The translations under genes and the position numbers were made by a program. From the NCBI GenBank assembly GCA_035578175.1, contig JAQMRL010000001.1, positions 431,285,545 through 431,349,544 on the forward strand: a stretch of DNA of 64,000 nt. Direction: 5' to 3'. Under the pieces are notes generated by a model. It saw nothing but the letters and a program-made list of their open reading frames with translations, did not search any database and was not told the DNA's origin. Shown here in pieces: positions 22,965-34,137 of the stretch (position 1 is its first letter; every line of letters starts with the position of its first letter). Source of the stretch: Catonia carolina (lineage: Eukaryota; Arthropoda; Insecta; Hemiptera; Achilidae).

Positions 22965-23099
22965 ATATAAAGGTTACCTTTATTAGGATTTGAGTCATGG
23001 AACCTTTGTCTCCGAAATGTTTTCTGTTAAAAAGGTGACTTTAGTAACGACTCTACCACCAGCTTAAATTCTTAGCTGAATAATTTTAAATTGTACATT

Positions 23100-24055
23100 G
23101 CCAGATCTTATTCTTGAAGTTACCTTAAAGTAACCTACGTACTGTACATGAAAAATGTTTGTTAAAATTGATGAAAAACTAGATGAAATATTGATATTCA
23201 AATTAAATTAGAATTTGGGTAATTATTTATGTTTTTTAGTCTGATTGAATAGATAATATATATAAATTTTCTTTTGTTGCAAGCAGACAGTACGTAAGAA
23301 AGCTTTTATCGATCAGATTCAGTCGCACAGAAATAGAAGAGGACAAAGGTATTTATCCTCGAGGGTATTTTCTTGTATCGAATCCGAAACAGAAAAGACA
23401 AAACCAGATGTTAAAATACATTAAACGTTACAGCGTAATTTTCCTGTTATTTTTTTTTATGGGTAGACTATACCAGAGATATTTAAATTGAAAAGAATAT
23501 GAAGACAGAATCTGTATCAAGAAATATTCTTGTCATAAAAGTAATTTTTCTTTGAAGTTTGTTTTCTTGAAATCAACATGATGAAAATTTATATTTAACT
23601 AAATAATAAAGTTTTACATGCTAGTTAGTAAGTAATGCTACTTTACAAGCTTCGTTATTCGTTATTAAACATTAAATTTACCGGAAAACTAAACTATCCT
23701 TTTTAAGCGAATCACTATTCAATCCACATTTTATAACTGCGTCGATAAAAAATAAATCTTATCTAAACAGAACGCTGAAAATTATTTTAATACTTTAGTA
23801 ACTTTACAGTTATTTCTTAGTAAACAAACTGATTTTAGAGAAACAGTTTAGTTTCTCTGATTAAGAGAAATGTATTAAAAGTCATTAAAATCATCAAACT
23901 TACCACTTATTTAATATTTATAATATGTAAGTTTCTAAGGAATGTAAATTACCATTAAGTACATTTTAGCGCATAAGCTGAACTTCTTCACAATTTTTTT
24001 ATCATGGTGGGTTAGTATTAGGCCTATTAGGTATTAGTACTAGGTTACTTCAGTT
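23100..24055. other. AT-rich sequence without recognised features
   Basis: No ORF above background and no match to the window's repeat families was seen. Confidence 0.4.
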
Positions 24056-24059
24056 TTAT

Positions 24060-24312
24060 TCACAACACTGACCCAACTGGTTGGTCTATAGGTAAATTGT
24101 TGACGCTATGAGTCAGTTTCTTAAACAGCTGATTTTCGGAGACGAAGGTTCTTGGTTCAAATGCTAGTAAAGAATTTGAATACTAGATAGTGGTTACGGG
24201 TGAACTTTGATGGTTGGAATTTAATTATTTATACTCTTTCAGGAGTGGTCGGCCTGCATCTGTACAAAACTACACCTCATTTAAACGTCACGCACATCAT
24301 CCTTACCTCATT
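24060..24312 (+). mobile_element. tRNA-derived SINE, family B, plus-strand copy
   Basis: The head shows an A-box-like region (ACTGGTTGGTCTATAGG...TTGACGC) and a B-box GGTTCAAATGC. The body continues with TACTAGATAGTGG, TTTGATGGTTGGAATTTAATT, GTGGTCGGCC, ACTACACCTCATTTAAACGTC and ACATCATCCTTACCTCATTG. Copies at 4.2 kb and 22.4-23.1 kb, both minus strand, define the family. Confidence 0.75.
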
Positions 24313-24360
24313 GGATTATTGGGTAGCTTATTATTCTGAATTGAACAGAAAGATAAAAAG

Positions 24361-25351
24361 AAAAAATCTGGTGTGAAACACTCACACAACTTTCTCTTGC
24401 CAGTGCAAATAATTAACAATAAACCTAACATTAGTAATAAAACATAAGAAATAAACAAAAAACTAACCTCAACAAACATAACCTAATTTTAATCATATAA
24501 TATGAAAGACGCAAAATGAAAATCGATCTCAGTTTGCCTTAAAAATATGGAAAATCACTTTTTCAAGCTAAACTAGGCTCTGTAGAGAAAAATGTTTTAA
24601 ATAAAAGTTGCAGATCTTTTAATTTTCTATAAATTTGATTATATACACTTATATTATAAAATGCATACTAAGGCCGAAATCTTAAAAAAATCGATTTTTC
24701 TCACGTTTTCGTGAGAAAAAACAGAAAATCGCAAATTACCGCTAAACTAAGCGTTATACCAAAAAATGTTTGAAATAAAAGTTGTAGGTTTTTAAATTCT
24801 CTACAACTTTTATTATATAAGTTTTTGCGCTAAAATTTATATTAAAGCCGTAATCTTAAAAAAACAACGTTTTTACGTGAAAACAGCCTCACCGAGAATT
24901 TCAGCAAACATGGCGCCTACTCTATCTTGTAGAGAATAAAAAATTGAGTAAAATAGGCGATTTTAAAAAAAATCGTAGGACCAGTTTTTGAGAAAATCGC
25001 AAAAAACTGAAAAATTATACGAATAAACTACTACTTCCGGTTGACCGATTTTGATGAAAATGTTCGTGTCGCGTCCGGTAGTGGTATGTAACTTAAGTTT
25101 CAAGTTTCAAGTTCGCACGATGTTCCGTTCTTGAGATATTCTGTTCACACACAGACACACACACACACAGACACACACACACACAGACACACACACACAG
25201 ACACACACACAGACCAATCGCTAAAAACATGTTTTTTGGGTTCAGGGGGTCTGAAAACGTATAGATCCGGTGAAAACTCGATTTCGAAAAATCGACATGA
25301 AAACAATACTTTCCTTCCTATATATTCATATAGGCAAGAGAAAGTAAAAAG
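24361..25351 (+). mobile_element. Helentron-like (HINE-type) repeat, copy 2, full length
   Basis: The about 990-bp unit begins ATCTGGTGTGAAACACTCACAC (stem-loop GTGTGA/TCACAC), followed by ACTTTCTCTTGCC. It ends with a hairpin CCTATAT/ATATAGG and GGCAAGAGAAAGT, the inverted copy of ACTTTCTCTTGCC. Between lie two related 174-bp modules (GAAAATC starts at 24550 and 24724), a perfect hairpin TTTTTCTCACG/CGTGAGAAAAA, and an (AC)n/AG microsatellite (about 25146-25212). Subterminal inverted repeats, a microsatellite block and a 3' stem-loop without coding capacity are features of non-autonomous Helentrons (HINEs, e.g. DINE-1). ORFs at 25131-25385 and 25145-25375 are microsatellite translations. Confidence 0.7.
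25146..25212 (+). repeat. CA-rich microsatellite within the Helentron-like repeat
   Basis: Runs of (AC)n interrupted regularly by AG. A shorter, differently phased version lies at the same place in copy 4 (37240-37297), so the tract belongs to the element and varies in length between copies. Confidence 0.95.
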
Positions 25352-25416
25352 AAAAAATACAAAACTTAAAGTCACCGGATGGTGACATTAAGTGGCGAGT
25401 TGAAACCTTTACATTT

Positions 25417-25440
25417 TGGTGGCCCTGAAAAGGGCCGTTT
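25417..25440 (-). promoter_or_regulatory. Sequence matching a histone-mRNA 3' stem-loop
   Basis: On the minus strand the core GGCCCTTTTCAGGGCC (stem GGCCCT/AGGGCC, loop TTTC) is flanked by AAAC on the 5' side and ACCA on the 3' side. This is the full consensus of the replication-dependent histone mRNA 3' end. A TAA lies 5 bp upstream, in the frame reading IKTTTA. The upstream 90 bp are GC-rich but do not encode any core histone C-terminus that I can recognise. It could be a decayed histone gene end or chance. Confidence 0.4.
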
Positions 25441-25499
25441 AAGCGGTGGTCGTCTTGATGGGAAGCGTCGGTCGTAGTCGTCGTGGCGGTCGAAGGCTG

Positions 25500-25630
25500 G
25501 GCGACACGGCGTGTCATCGTCCACTCACGTATATTTGTCATGTTAATTTTTCCAAATTTTGTGTTATCACATTCACTGATTGTTTCCAACAGATTGTGAA
25601 TTTCCTAAATGGAGAAAAAAAACATTTAGA
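25500..25630 (+). repeat. LINE 3' UTR fragment
   Basis: TCACTCACGTATATTTGTCATG through TTTTTCCAAATTTTGTGTTATC, ACTGATTGTTTC and AGATTGTGAATTTCCTAAAT aligns with 20735-20840. Upstream GC-rich sequence (25440-25510) does not match the coding end of that LINE convincingly, so the junction may be chimeric. Confidence 0.65.
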
Positions 25631-26311
25631 TCTCTTTACTAGGTTGGATTTTAAGCTGTAATTAATTATATAAAAAGGTAATAATATTTCTAATATTGAA
25701 GTAGTTTTAGTAATAAAATAAAAAACTACTGAGTATTTTATGTTTATGTAGAGTATCCGTAGGAAGATTTTAAATTTATGTTCAGTAACATTTATATGAA
25801 GTTTCCATTTAAACTTACGATGTACGATTCCCGTAACAATTTCATGACTGAGGTAAGCTTGAAATGAGCGGAGGTGGTAGCTGACCTGACAACCGACCTC
25901 CCCCCGTCTCTGTAGTAAAGAGCAAAGTTAATTCAGTCTGGCGAATATCTTTGTGGTCTGCATTACAGCACCAATAGTACTAGAAGTTGAGTGAAAACCC
26001 TTTCAATTTCATAACAATACTACTTACTATTTACGCTACTCTACTCAACATTTAATTGTTAACTGTTAAATTTCCCTTACTTGTGCTGTATTTTGTGCTC
26101 AGGTGAACAATAGATTATACTATACTGCTGTAGCCTAAGTGCACACTATAAAGATCCAATCAATTGAGTCATTCTAAAAAATGTACACGGTAAAAAATTA
26201 TTCAATTCTACTCAGTGATTCATTTAGTTTTACCGATATTTTTTGAGCACTCTCTGCAAGTCAAAATAAATAAAAACCGTTTCGTTAGCGAATTATAGTT
26301 TTTTTTAATAT

Positions 26312-26366
26312 GTTGTGTTTGTTGTTTAGATCATCAGCCGAAAGGCTGGTTTGAACTTTATTTGAC
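26312..26366 (-). mobile_element. CAA-tailed SINE, tail-only fragment
   Basis: On the minus strand, TTCAAACCAGCCTTTCGGCTGATGATCTAAACAACAAACA is the 3' terminus of the family. Such a short 5'-truncated insertion fits retroposition. Confidence 0.7.
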
Positions 26367-26547
26367 TAAATAAAACAGAAAAAATATACTTTGTATAAAT
26401 ACGGTATTAAAATATTAATTGATACGTAAAAAAATATGTAATCAAAATAAAATTGTATCAATTGAAACGTACATTATATCATAGGTAAATTACGTCATCT
26501 TACTAAATATTAAAATTATATTTTCAAAATTTATCCTTTTACTTGAA

Positions 26548-26941
26548 CTTCTGCCCATAACAGACAAGTGGAGTGTCAAATTATTTACACTCGATCTGTT
26601 CTTTGCAGGGCTAAAATAAATAGTTCTGTTTCTTATCACCTGGTCAGCCAATCAAATGACTGAATCATTTAAAAACAGAAGAGGTAGAGGTGTTAAAGTC
26701 ACTAGTCAGAGTTACCTCCTCTGAAAGTAATGAATTTCATTATACAGCCAGACCCTGTGGTGAATGAAGTAAAGGTGTCATTTGTAGAGTGGAATATATG
26801 TGCTTTTCAGAGGGCCCGGCATGCTGGTAAGCGTACTTCTCCACTCAGTGAGGAAGGCAAATTTATACCACCTCACTCCTCGTTTTTACTTAGTAAAACC
26901 TCTACAGGTTCAAACCAGCTTTTCGGCTGATCACCTAAACA
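26548..26941 (+). mobile_element. CAA-tailed SINE, nearly full length
   Basis: Begins CTGCCCATAACAGACAAG and ends TTTTCGGCTGATCACCTAAACA. A 7-bp repeat ACTTGAA lies at 26541-26547 and 26942-26948 and is a likely TSD. The ORFs at 26730-26930 and 26800-27024 are translations of this repeat, and similar frames appear in other copies; they are not genes. Confidence 0.85.
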
Positions 26942-27039
26942 ACTTGAAATTATTTGACTGCACTCTTGCGGATCGCATTTACCAATCGTTTAATTTTGTA
27001 AGTACCTACTATATTTTAAGCTAATTTGGTTTCATAATT

Positions 27040-27296
27040 CTTTTTTTTCTTTTTGTCTTTAATTTTAAAATCTAGAACACTATACTATACATTAAAGCAC
27101 AATCACTAGATTTGATGAGAGTCATTATTAGGCGTGGAAGGAGGGGTCACACCCAGCAGTGTATCCTCCAGGATGACGTAATCATACTATGATGGAGATG
27201 ATCTTGATGAAAATGAAAACCCAACGGTGACGAACTTAAGAAGATGTGATGTTGAAGATAATGAAATGAAGATAATGGAAGAACGGTAACAGAATG
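27040..27296 (-). mobile_element. 3' UTR of the 27.3-kb LINE copy
   Basis: Follows the polymerase stop codon on the minus strand and runs to an A-rich end (complement of the T-rich run at about 27040-27060). No independent feature was recognised. Confidence 0.5.
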
Positions 27297-27854
27297 TTAT
27301 CGAAGAAGATCCCTACACCATAGCCGGCAAAGTCGTCGAAAATTTGGAAAATTTTGAATGGCCATTTGTCGAGCGAGATCGTTTGGATGATTTTGCAATT
27401 TATCAAAGAAACTTTGATAAAGTTGTCGTGCAACGTCTTTTACGTAGGGAATACGAAGGTTAGAATGAAGGGTGTCGTTTCTCACATACCAAGGTGCTCC
27501 AGTGGCAAGCCTTAAATATCTTGATTGAAATACCTGTATTTTGTTTAAACTGGTTCGAGCAGCAGCACCAAAAATCTGAATTCCGTACAGCCAGAGAGGT
27601 TTCAGCAAAGTCTTGTAAATTGTAATTTTTTGTTTCAGTGGTAGACGAGAACGCGGTTTAACTAGGTGGAACAAACACCTGAGGCGATTGTTTAGTAATA
27701 AGCGTTTGCTTTTTAGATGTTCATTCCACGTCAGCCGCTTGTCTAACCATAATCCTAAGTACTTCACTTTGTTTTTAGTTGGTATGTTGACCCCACCAAG
27801 GGTTACCGGCGGACAGCTGCCTCTACGAAGGGTAAAGGTGACCTGGACGGACTT
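27297..27854 (-). pseudogene. Jockey-type LINE reverse transcriptase, C-terminal third, open
   Basis: An uninterrupted 186-codon frame on the minus strand starts inside the protein at KSVQVTFTLRRGSCPPVTL and continues KVKYLGLWLDKRLTWNEHL, KITIYKTLLKPLWLYGIQIFG, KIQVFQSRYLRLATGAPWYV, DKLQNHPNDLARQMA, RRLCRLWCRDLLR. It covers the region after the FADD box, so the catalytic core is missing. The lack of stops or shifts suggests a younger insertion than most LINE scraps here. The 5' edge is near 27860. ORFs at 27688-27888 (+) and 27236-27433 (-) are shadows. Confidence 0.9.
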
Positions 27855-28025
27855 TCATAATTCTGGCAATAAAATATGTTGCCGATAAAATAGATTAGTG
27901 ATTCACTCTGTATATATATCTAATAAAATGAAAATACACACATTGAATAATAATGTAAAGAAAAAGAAAGAAAAAACTCTTAATGATTTATTCAGTTATG
28001 TCATTTCTCCTAAAAAAGTATAATA

Positions 28026-28075
28026 CAATAAAATCTTGTTTAACCGAATCTAGGTTAACCGAAACCTAAGGAATT
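28026..28075 (+). mobile_element. Pogo/Tigger-like terminus, degenerate
   Basis: After a TA dinucleotide, CAATAAAATCTTGTTTAACCG and the repeated TTAACCGAA resemble the terminal inverted repeat of pogo/Tigger-type Tc1-mariner transposons (CAGTAAAACCTCG...TTAACCGAA). Only one end can be seen; no transposase was recognised nearby. Confidence 0.45.
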
Positions 28076-28767
28076 CTAAACGACTAAGAGAAAACATTCA
28101 GTGCAGTAAAGGTATTATTCTGTTTAGCAGTCGTTGCTAAAGTATTTCAAGTGGAATTTTCTCTCGTGCCTTACAAATTCTCATTTTAGAGTGTGTAAGG
28201 AATTGTATCCACTAATGAACATCACTATGTTCGCGATTTCGTTACACGTGTGAGCTCATCACGTTACATTCGTTTATGTTGGATGTCTGAAGTTTAAAAT
28301 TAAAATTGTAAATTTAATATGTTTTCCGAACTAAGTAATGTTTATTAATAAATCTAATAACTTAATGTAATTTAATTAAACTTAACTTTAATTTACACAA
28401 AATTTACAAGTAGCCTATATAAAAAAATCAGTCTACTTTCATTAGTTTCGCTAACTGTGATTTTAATGTAGGCTATAAAGAAATAGACGTCGCGAAAAAC
28501 CTACTTAATTACCTGCAATTTTGAAAAAATTCGCCTCTTAGTTTACTTCAAAGTTAATACATAATCTTTTTACATAGAACTCTCAATGATGAGTTGACAA
28601 TAAAAAAATCAAATAAAATTACTTGCAACGAAATTTTCAATACAATTTCTTAAAAAATTAAATTATTATTATATTTATTAAGTCTATTATTTGCAAATAT
28701 TTAGCAGTTTTATGTATTTGTCGTACTCATTGAATTTCTTAGCTGTCGTCTTAATTAATAAGTTATA

Positions 28768-28790
28768 CATATATATATATATATATATTT
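28768..28790 (+). repeat. (AT)n microsatellite
   Basis: A pure TA run of about 11 units. Confidence 0.9.
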
Positions 28791-28799
28791 GAATGTTAT

Positions 28800-29640
28800 T
28801 CGAGTGTTGACTACTGTAGTTATTGTTGGCGAATTTGGAGATTCTTCCTTAACTATTGTTATGTACAGGTCCCGGGGAAGAATATTATTTTTATGTATCA
28901 AGGAGAGTCAGTGATTGTGCGTAAAACTTTTGATTTAAACCATCGATTAATACTGATATTGGAATTTATTTTGAATATGCACTTTATTTTGAGTTAAGTT
29001 TTAGTTTTGATTTGTATTAATATTGTAAATTTGTTTTCGAGAGATACTTTGATTTTCCGAAGAATCTAATACTTTTGAAAAAATTTGTGATTATATTCTT
29101 TTGTTTTATTTTAAATACGTTTTCTACAATTTAGCGTACGGTTAATTTTATTTATATTTTTGTAGTTTTCTCACGAGAAGTAAATGTTTAGTCTATATTT
29201 TTATTTTTCTCCATCAAACAATGAGGATTATAAACCAATAAAAAATGTAAACCACTTTAAAATAGGATTTGAACGCAAAATTAAGAATATATTTATGCTG
29301 AGAAAATTCCTTGCAATAATTAGTAACTTATTTTGTTAACTTGTAATGCTAGGTAAGAAAATATGCATTGAATTTTATGTTATAATTTTTTACGAGGCAA
29401 TATGTACTATCATATTTTGATTAAAATTTATAAATTATGGTTCATTGGTATTAAACTTTACTTTATTTTCACCAGTTTTAATAAAGTCCGTGAATTTTTT
29501 TTATCTTGATTTTTTATTACGGTACTGTACATTGAGCTGCACAATTTCCGTATATGATATTTACATGGTGGTTGGGAATTTCGCTTTAAGGAGAAGAGGT
29601 ACCCAGTGGTACTTTCTCCAATTATAACTACGGGTATTAT
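28800..29640. other. AT-rich sequence without recognised features
   Basis: A 60-codon frame at 29445-29627 (+) has no recognisable motif. Nothing else is supported. Confidence 0.4.
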
Positions 29641-29649
29641 CCATTATTT

Positions 29650-30072
29650 AGACCAAGAGGTCTCTACTCTATTTTCGCTTTAGACGTCGCACAGGTGGGA
29701 AGTTTCTTGTAGCTATATCACGGGCTAATTGGTTTGGATGGACATCTAGTCGTTCGTGAAATTTACTATACAAGGACATTATTAGTTCCTTTACAGTGGG
29801 GATTTTGAAATTGTCGTGGAGAGTTTTATTCCTCACATAAAAATGAGCACCAGAAGCAACTCTTAAGAATTTTGATTGAAAGGCCTAGTTCGACTTTAAA
29901 TACTCTCTGCCGCTACTCCAAAGAGCTGGACACCATAAGTTCAGATTGGTCTCAAAAGGATTTTGTATAATAAAATTTTGGAACAGAGGTTCAATTTCGA
30001 TCGAGTGTTAATTAAACAGATGAGTAGCTTCTGGCGGCGGTTAAGTTCTAAAAGTTTTGTATTAAATTTAAC
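29650..30072 (-). pseudogene. Jockey-type LINE reverse transcriptase, C-terminal remnant
   Basis: Minus strand: LNRRQKLLICLINTRSKLNL, KILLYKILLRPI, a TGA in place of the W codon, TYGVQLFGVAAESI, then after a break FQSKFLRVASGAHFYVRNKTL, VKELIMSLYSKFHERLDVHP, LARDIATRNFPPVRRLKRK. It aligns with the 27.3-kb copy (KTLLKPLWLYGIQIFGAAART...RYLRLATGAPWYVRNDTL...NFRRLCRLWCRD). At least two nonsense changes and one frameshift make it an old copy. Confidence 0.8.
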
Positions 30073-30164
30073 GCGTGGTATTAAATAAATAAATAAATAT
30101 TTATATAGGGCTACCATACAAAATGTATTTTACAAGATGTAATTCTCTCAGTGTAGTATTCACA

Positions 30165-30166
<2 letters not shown>

Positions 30167-30201
<35 letters not shown>
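30167..30201 (+). repeat. (ATT)n microsatellite
   Basis: Eleven to twelve perfect ATT units between ACACATT and GCCCTACC. Confidence 0.95.
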
Positions 30202-30204
30202 GCC

Positions 30205-32680
30205 CTACCGCACAGGTATACGTACAATAATGACTCTATCATGACCCTTTTCTCTGTAAGTAAAGGATCTCATTACACATTCGGACCATGGTTGGATTAT
30301 GAGAGAGCGTCAAGTACCGTGGTGAAGTAATTGGTTACGGAACATGATACAAGAATACGTTTCAAAATACTTAACAAAGGTATGTTCTGAATTTAACAAC
30401 TGCATCTCAAAATTAGAAAAGCTCTCGTTACTCCAAATATTCAAATATAAATTAACTATAAAGAATATTCTAGTATATTATTTTCTATGTTCATCATATT
30501 TTAAAATATACTCTAACAAAAATGAAATTTTATTTTCAGAAAATTAGTTGCACAAGTTAATTTATAGATTCAGACAGTAAATTAAACCAATCAGTTCCAG
30601 CTTGAACCTGGAAAATGTTCACACTGTTCAAGCACTCAGTTATTGTTATACTCTATTTCTGTCTTAATTTACTCCGATATTATGCGATTTATTAATTGGC
30701 TTTTTTATTAAGTAGCTTAATTAAGATGGCAAAACCGTAAAAATCTAAAGGAAGCAGATATCCATTAATTTTTTAATTTTATGTTACAAAAGAAAATACA
30801 AAGCACTTTTACATCAAAATTGCAGCATGCAGTGTTCAAAAAACCAAATATTTTTAACCTTGAATTTTGAGTTAAAATATTTTCCAAAATTGAAATTTAG
30901 TCAGTTTTGATGTTTGTACAGTACACAAGTATTTTAATAATATTTGACACAGAAATAATTTATAAGATTTCTTATTTTATAGTCCTTAAAGATATCAAAA
31001 ACAAATCTACTGATTATGACATGCTTTACCTGTTTCTTAAAATGTTTAACTCGAACGGTTCTTTGTTTTCGCGGAAGTACCAAAAAGTTGTACTTGGTAG
31101 CTATATGCAAATAGGTTTGTATGGGCCTAATTTAATGTACGTAAAATTAAGTATAAAAGTTGTGTAAAACAAAATTCCTTTGGTTTAAGATATCACAAAA
31201 ATGTTCAAAATGTTGAGAGGTTGATAACACCCCAACACACCATTTAGCTTATATCTTGTTACAAAGAATAATTTTATTTTAAATAAACACACCCAAACTT
31301 ATGCTGAAAATATGTAAAAAATGTTTACATAACTGAATATGAATTTGAACTGAAATAAATATGTTTATACATTATTTTCTATCGTCTGGCAACCGGACAA
31401 AGTCGCTTGCTCTACTGATGTTACTTAATATATCAAATAGATACTTCTAAGTAACCGATTAGGCTTGTCTATTCGCCATACACTTTTAAAATGGTTTTAT
31501 GTGAAATGGGTTGAAAAAGTGTTTGCTTAATGAACGGGATGATTTCGAAAATGTATCAAAAATTAAAGATATTGAATTACGAAAATTTTCATAAGAGTAA
31601 CTACTCCTTATCATATCCAGTAAGTCTATTTTTTTAAGAAAATTAACAGTTTCTGAAAGTGATATTAAGTGATATTAAGTGATATTAAGTGAAGACAAAT
31701 TTTTATGATGTAATATGGTATGGCATAGTAATTTTTATAATGAACGTCTAAAGTAGGCCTACTTATGGATTGAGTCATGTTTCAATTTAATATACAACTA
31801 CATTTTCAACCGTAGATATTTGATTCGAGTTTGTTGAATTGTTCCATGCGTTTGTAATAATTGAACCACTACGAAAGCATCATAAAATTTTTAACCTTAT
31901 TTATTAGATGAAATAAAATTTTGAGGGAAGGAATAACAAAGAAAATGTGTAAAATATTTTTGAAGTAAAATTTGAATTTACTATACGACATTAATGTAGA
32001 TTAAAGTTCAGGTTTTATGTGATAATAATAATTTTATTGTGTTCGGTTTTGTGTCTATTTCATTCCTTCATATTTCACATAACTTTTCTCCAAATAATAA
32101 TCACTTCAGGGAAAGGAAATTTCAAATAACTTAATTATTATGAGTGAAAAGTTTTGTTACTCTGTCAAACGCAATTAAATATTTCCTGAAAATACAATAA
32201 CTACCTGTCGTTCATCATTCTGAAAGTCATCTCTACTACTTTTAATTTCATTTATAATTAAATGTACTGTCAATTAACTGAAAATTCCGACGTAATAAAT
32301 TTATAAAAATTTGGTACTACATGAAATTCCAATTTCAATTTAATTATTTTCCATTATCTAATTGCATAAATTATTTTATCTACTTCTTAATGACACACTA
32401 GTTATAGACTAAGTGTTCATAACATATGAAATGTTGATTCAATCTGTGAATAGAACATTATTTCCTTTGTATTTTTGTTACAACTTAGTATTTATCTGAA
32501 ATCAGTTAAAATTAATTATTACAATGAACACATTATAGATAATAGAATATTTAAAAAAAAACAAATTATACATAAAGACTTTATCCATTGCTTAAAGACC
32601 TCTAAAATGGTAAATCGTTAAATTTTGTTACTAAAAACTAAGTGAAAACCCCGAGTTAAAGCAAACAACCCAATAATATT
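30205..32680. other. AT-rich sequence, small ORFs only
   Basis: Frames at 30344-30547 and 30907-31167 (+) are rich in Ile, Lys, Tyr and Leu without domain signatures and look like AT-driven chance ORFs. A 10-bp tandem repeat is listed separately. Confidence 0.4.
31656..31693 (+). repeat. 10-bp tandem repeat, about 3.6 units
   Basis: GTGATATTAA is repeated three times in perfect register, followed by GTGAAG. Confidence 0.9.
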
Positions 32681-32682
32681 AC

Positions 32683-33518
32683 AAAAATCAGGCGTAAAAC
32701 ACTCACATGACTTTCATTTACTGATTTAAATAATAAAACAAACAACCTAATTTTAATCATGGGTTAATGATGCTAATGAAAATCAAATTTCTGTTGGACT
32801 TTGATTTTTAAAAGAAAAGTACAAAAATTTTTATTAATAATATTGAAAAGTTCTATTTTTTTATTTTCTATAACTTTAATTACACACATTTGATCTAAAA
32901 TCCATATTAGGGGCGCTTTCTTTATAAAAAAATACATTTTTTACCTATTTTAAGAGCGAAATCTGGAAATTTTTTCTTTAATACTAGACTAAAAATTATT
33001 GAAAAATTCTTAACATAAATATTGTAGATTTCTTAAATTTTTATAACTTTTATTATAATATAAAGTTTGACATTAAAGCATATTACAGCCGCAATCTTAA
33101 AAAAAATTATTAAGAGAGTACAAATTTTAGCAGATATGCCACTTACCCGTTCATCCATCTTTTTGCAAGAAAATTACGGTAAACAAAGTGATTTAAAAGA
33201 AATTGTATTAGCCATTTTTGTGAATATCGCAAAAAGTTAACAAATTCTCGAATAAATATACTTTCGCTTGACCGATTTTAATAAGAATGTTCATGCCAGG
33301 TTTTCTTGTAATACCTAATTTCAGTTTTTATTTTCATCTTTACACAATACTTCGTTTTTTAGATATTTCATTTATACATAGGCCACCAATCGGTAAAGAC
33401 ATGTTTTTTGGTTCAAAGGATTTGAAAACGTGTATTTCCGGTAAGAATTCAATTTTACAACTTGACATTAAACAAATACTTTCCTTCCCTAAATTCTTAC
33501 GGAGGATGAGCAAGTAAA
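32683..33518 (+). mobile_element. Helentron-like (HINE-type) repeat, copy 3, diverged
   Basis: Starts AAATCAGGCGTAAAACACTCAC, contains diverged versions of both internal modules, and the late segment TTGACCGATTTTAATAAGAATGTTCATG, GACATGTTTTTTGGTTCAAAGGA, AAATACTTTCCTTCC, and ends GAGCAAGTAAAA. The CA microsatellite is absent. The ORF at 33287-33517 is a frame in this repeat. Confidence 0.65.
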
Positions 33519-33519
33519 A

Positions 33520-34130
33520 TATTTTTTAAATAGAGTAATGCAATCACAGAAAAAGCTTGATAGACTTAGTACATGCTACGTTATATGTCAATAATACCCG
33601 AGGTTTTATAAAATTTATTTAAATCCTTTAGGTACTGTTTATTTAGACAGGTCTTCACTTAACTCCATGATATTTTAATAATGTATATTGTATTAATTAT
33701 AAATAAAAAATGCAAAATAGTAAATTCAATTGTTTCTAGTAGAATTAGAAGTTTGCTTTAAATTCAACGTGGACCAATACTATTTAATTATTTGGTGCAG
33801 ATGGAAAATACAACCCATTCAAAATAAATTTTCTTTAAATTTTCAATATATTTGAGATTTGACGAAGGGTTGACTTTAGGAGATAAACCACAGTAGTAAT
33901 TATCCTCTGACTATCGAAGAAAATAGTTGTATAGACTTTTATAGTGCTTCCTAAATAATGTTTCTTCAGAGAAAATTTTAAAGTGGAAATATCACATCCT
34001 ATTTAATTTTGGTATCACCTTAACAATCTAAATAGCTCATTTATCAAGGACTAAGAAAAAATACTTATAGCCTACAATAAAATAAAACTTATATCCAAAA
34101 ATAAAATAAAATAAATAAAACTAATGTCCA
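33520..34130. other. AT-rich sequence without recognised features
   Basis: No domain, repeat family or RNA gene is recognised. An (AAAAT)n-like tract lies just upstream of the ORF at 34138. Confidence 0.4.
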
Positions 34131-34137
34131 AAGGGAC

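Larger units (their letters stand above)
22376..23090 (-). mobile_element. tRNA-derived SINE, family B, split by a LINE
   Basis: The tail part is 22376-22538 (CTACACCTTATTTACACGTC on the minus strand, TACTAGACAGTAATTACCGG) and the head part 22976-23090 (AAGCTGGTGGTAGAGTCGTTACTAAAGTCACC, then GGAGACAAAGGTTCC). The A-box-like and B-box-like stretches are still visible in the head. The 415-bp LINE tail 22550-22964 separates the two halves, so the SINE is the older insertion. Confidence 0.75.

Noticed and set aside
25131..25385. ORFs on both strands over the CA microsatellite (and 37189-37392)
   Set aside because: They encode TH/CV repeats from (AC)n and recur only because the host element is repeated.
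26730..27024. Similar ORFs at 26.7-27.0, 48.7 and 49.3 kb as a small gene family
   Set aside because: All lie in copies of the CAA-tailed SINE, differ in frame integrity and lack a shared start; similarity is explained by the repeat.
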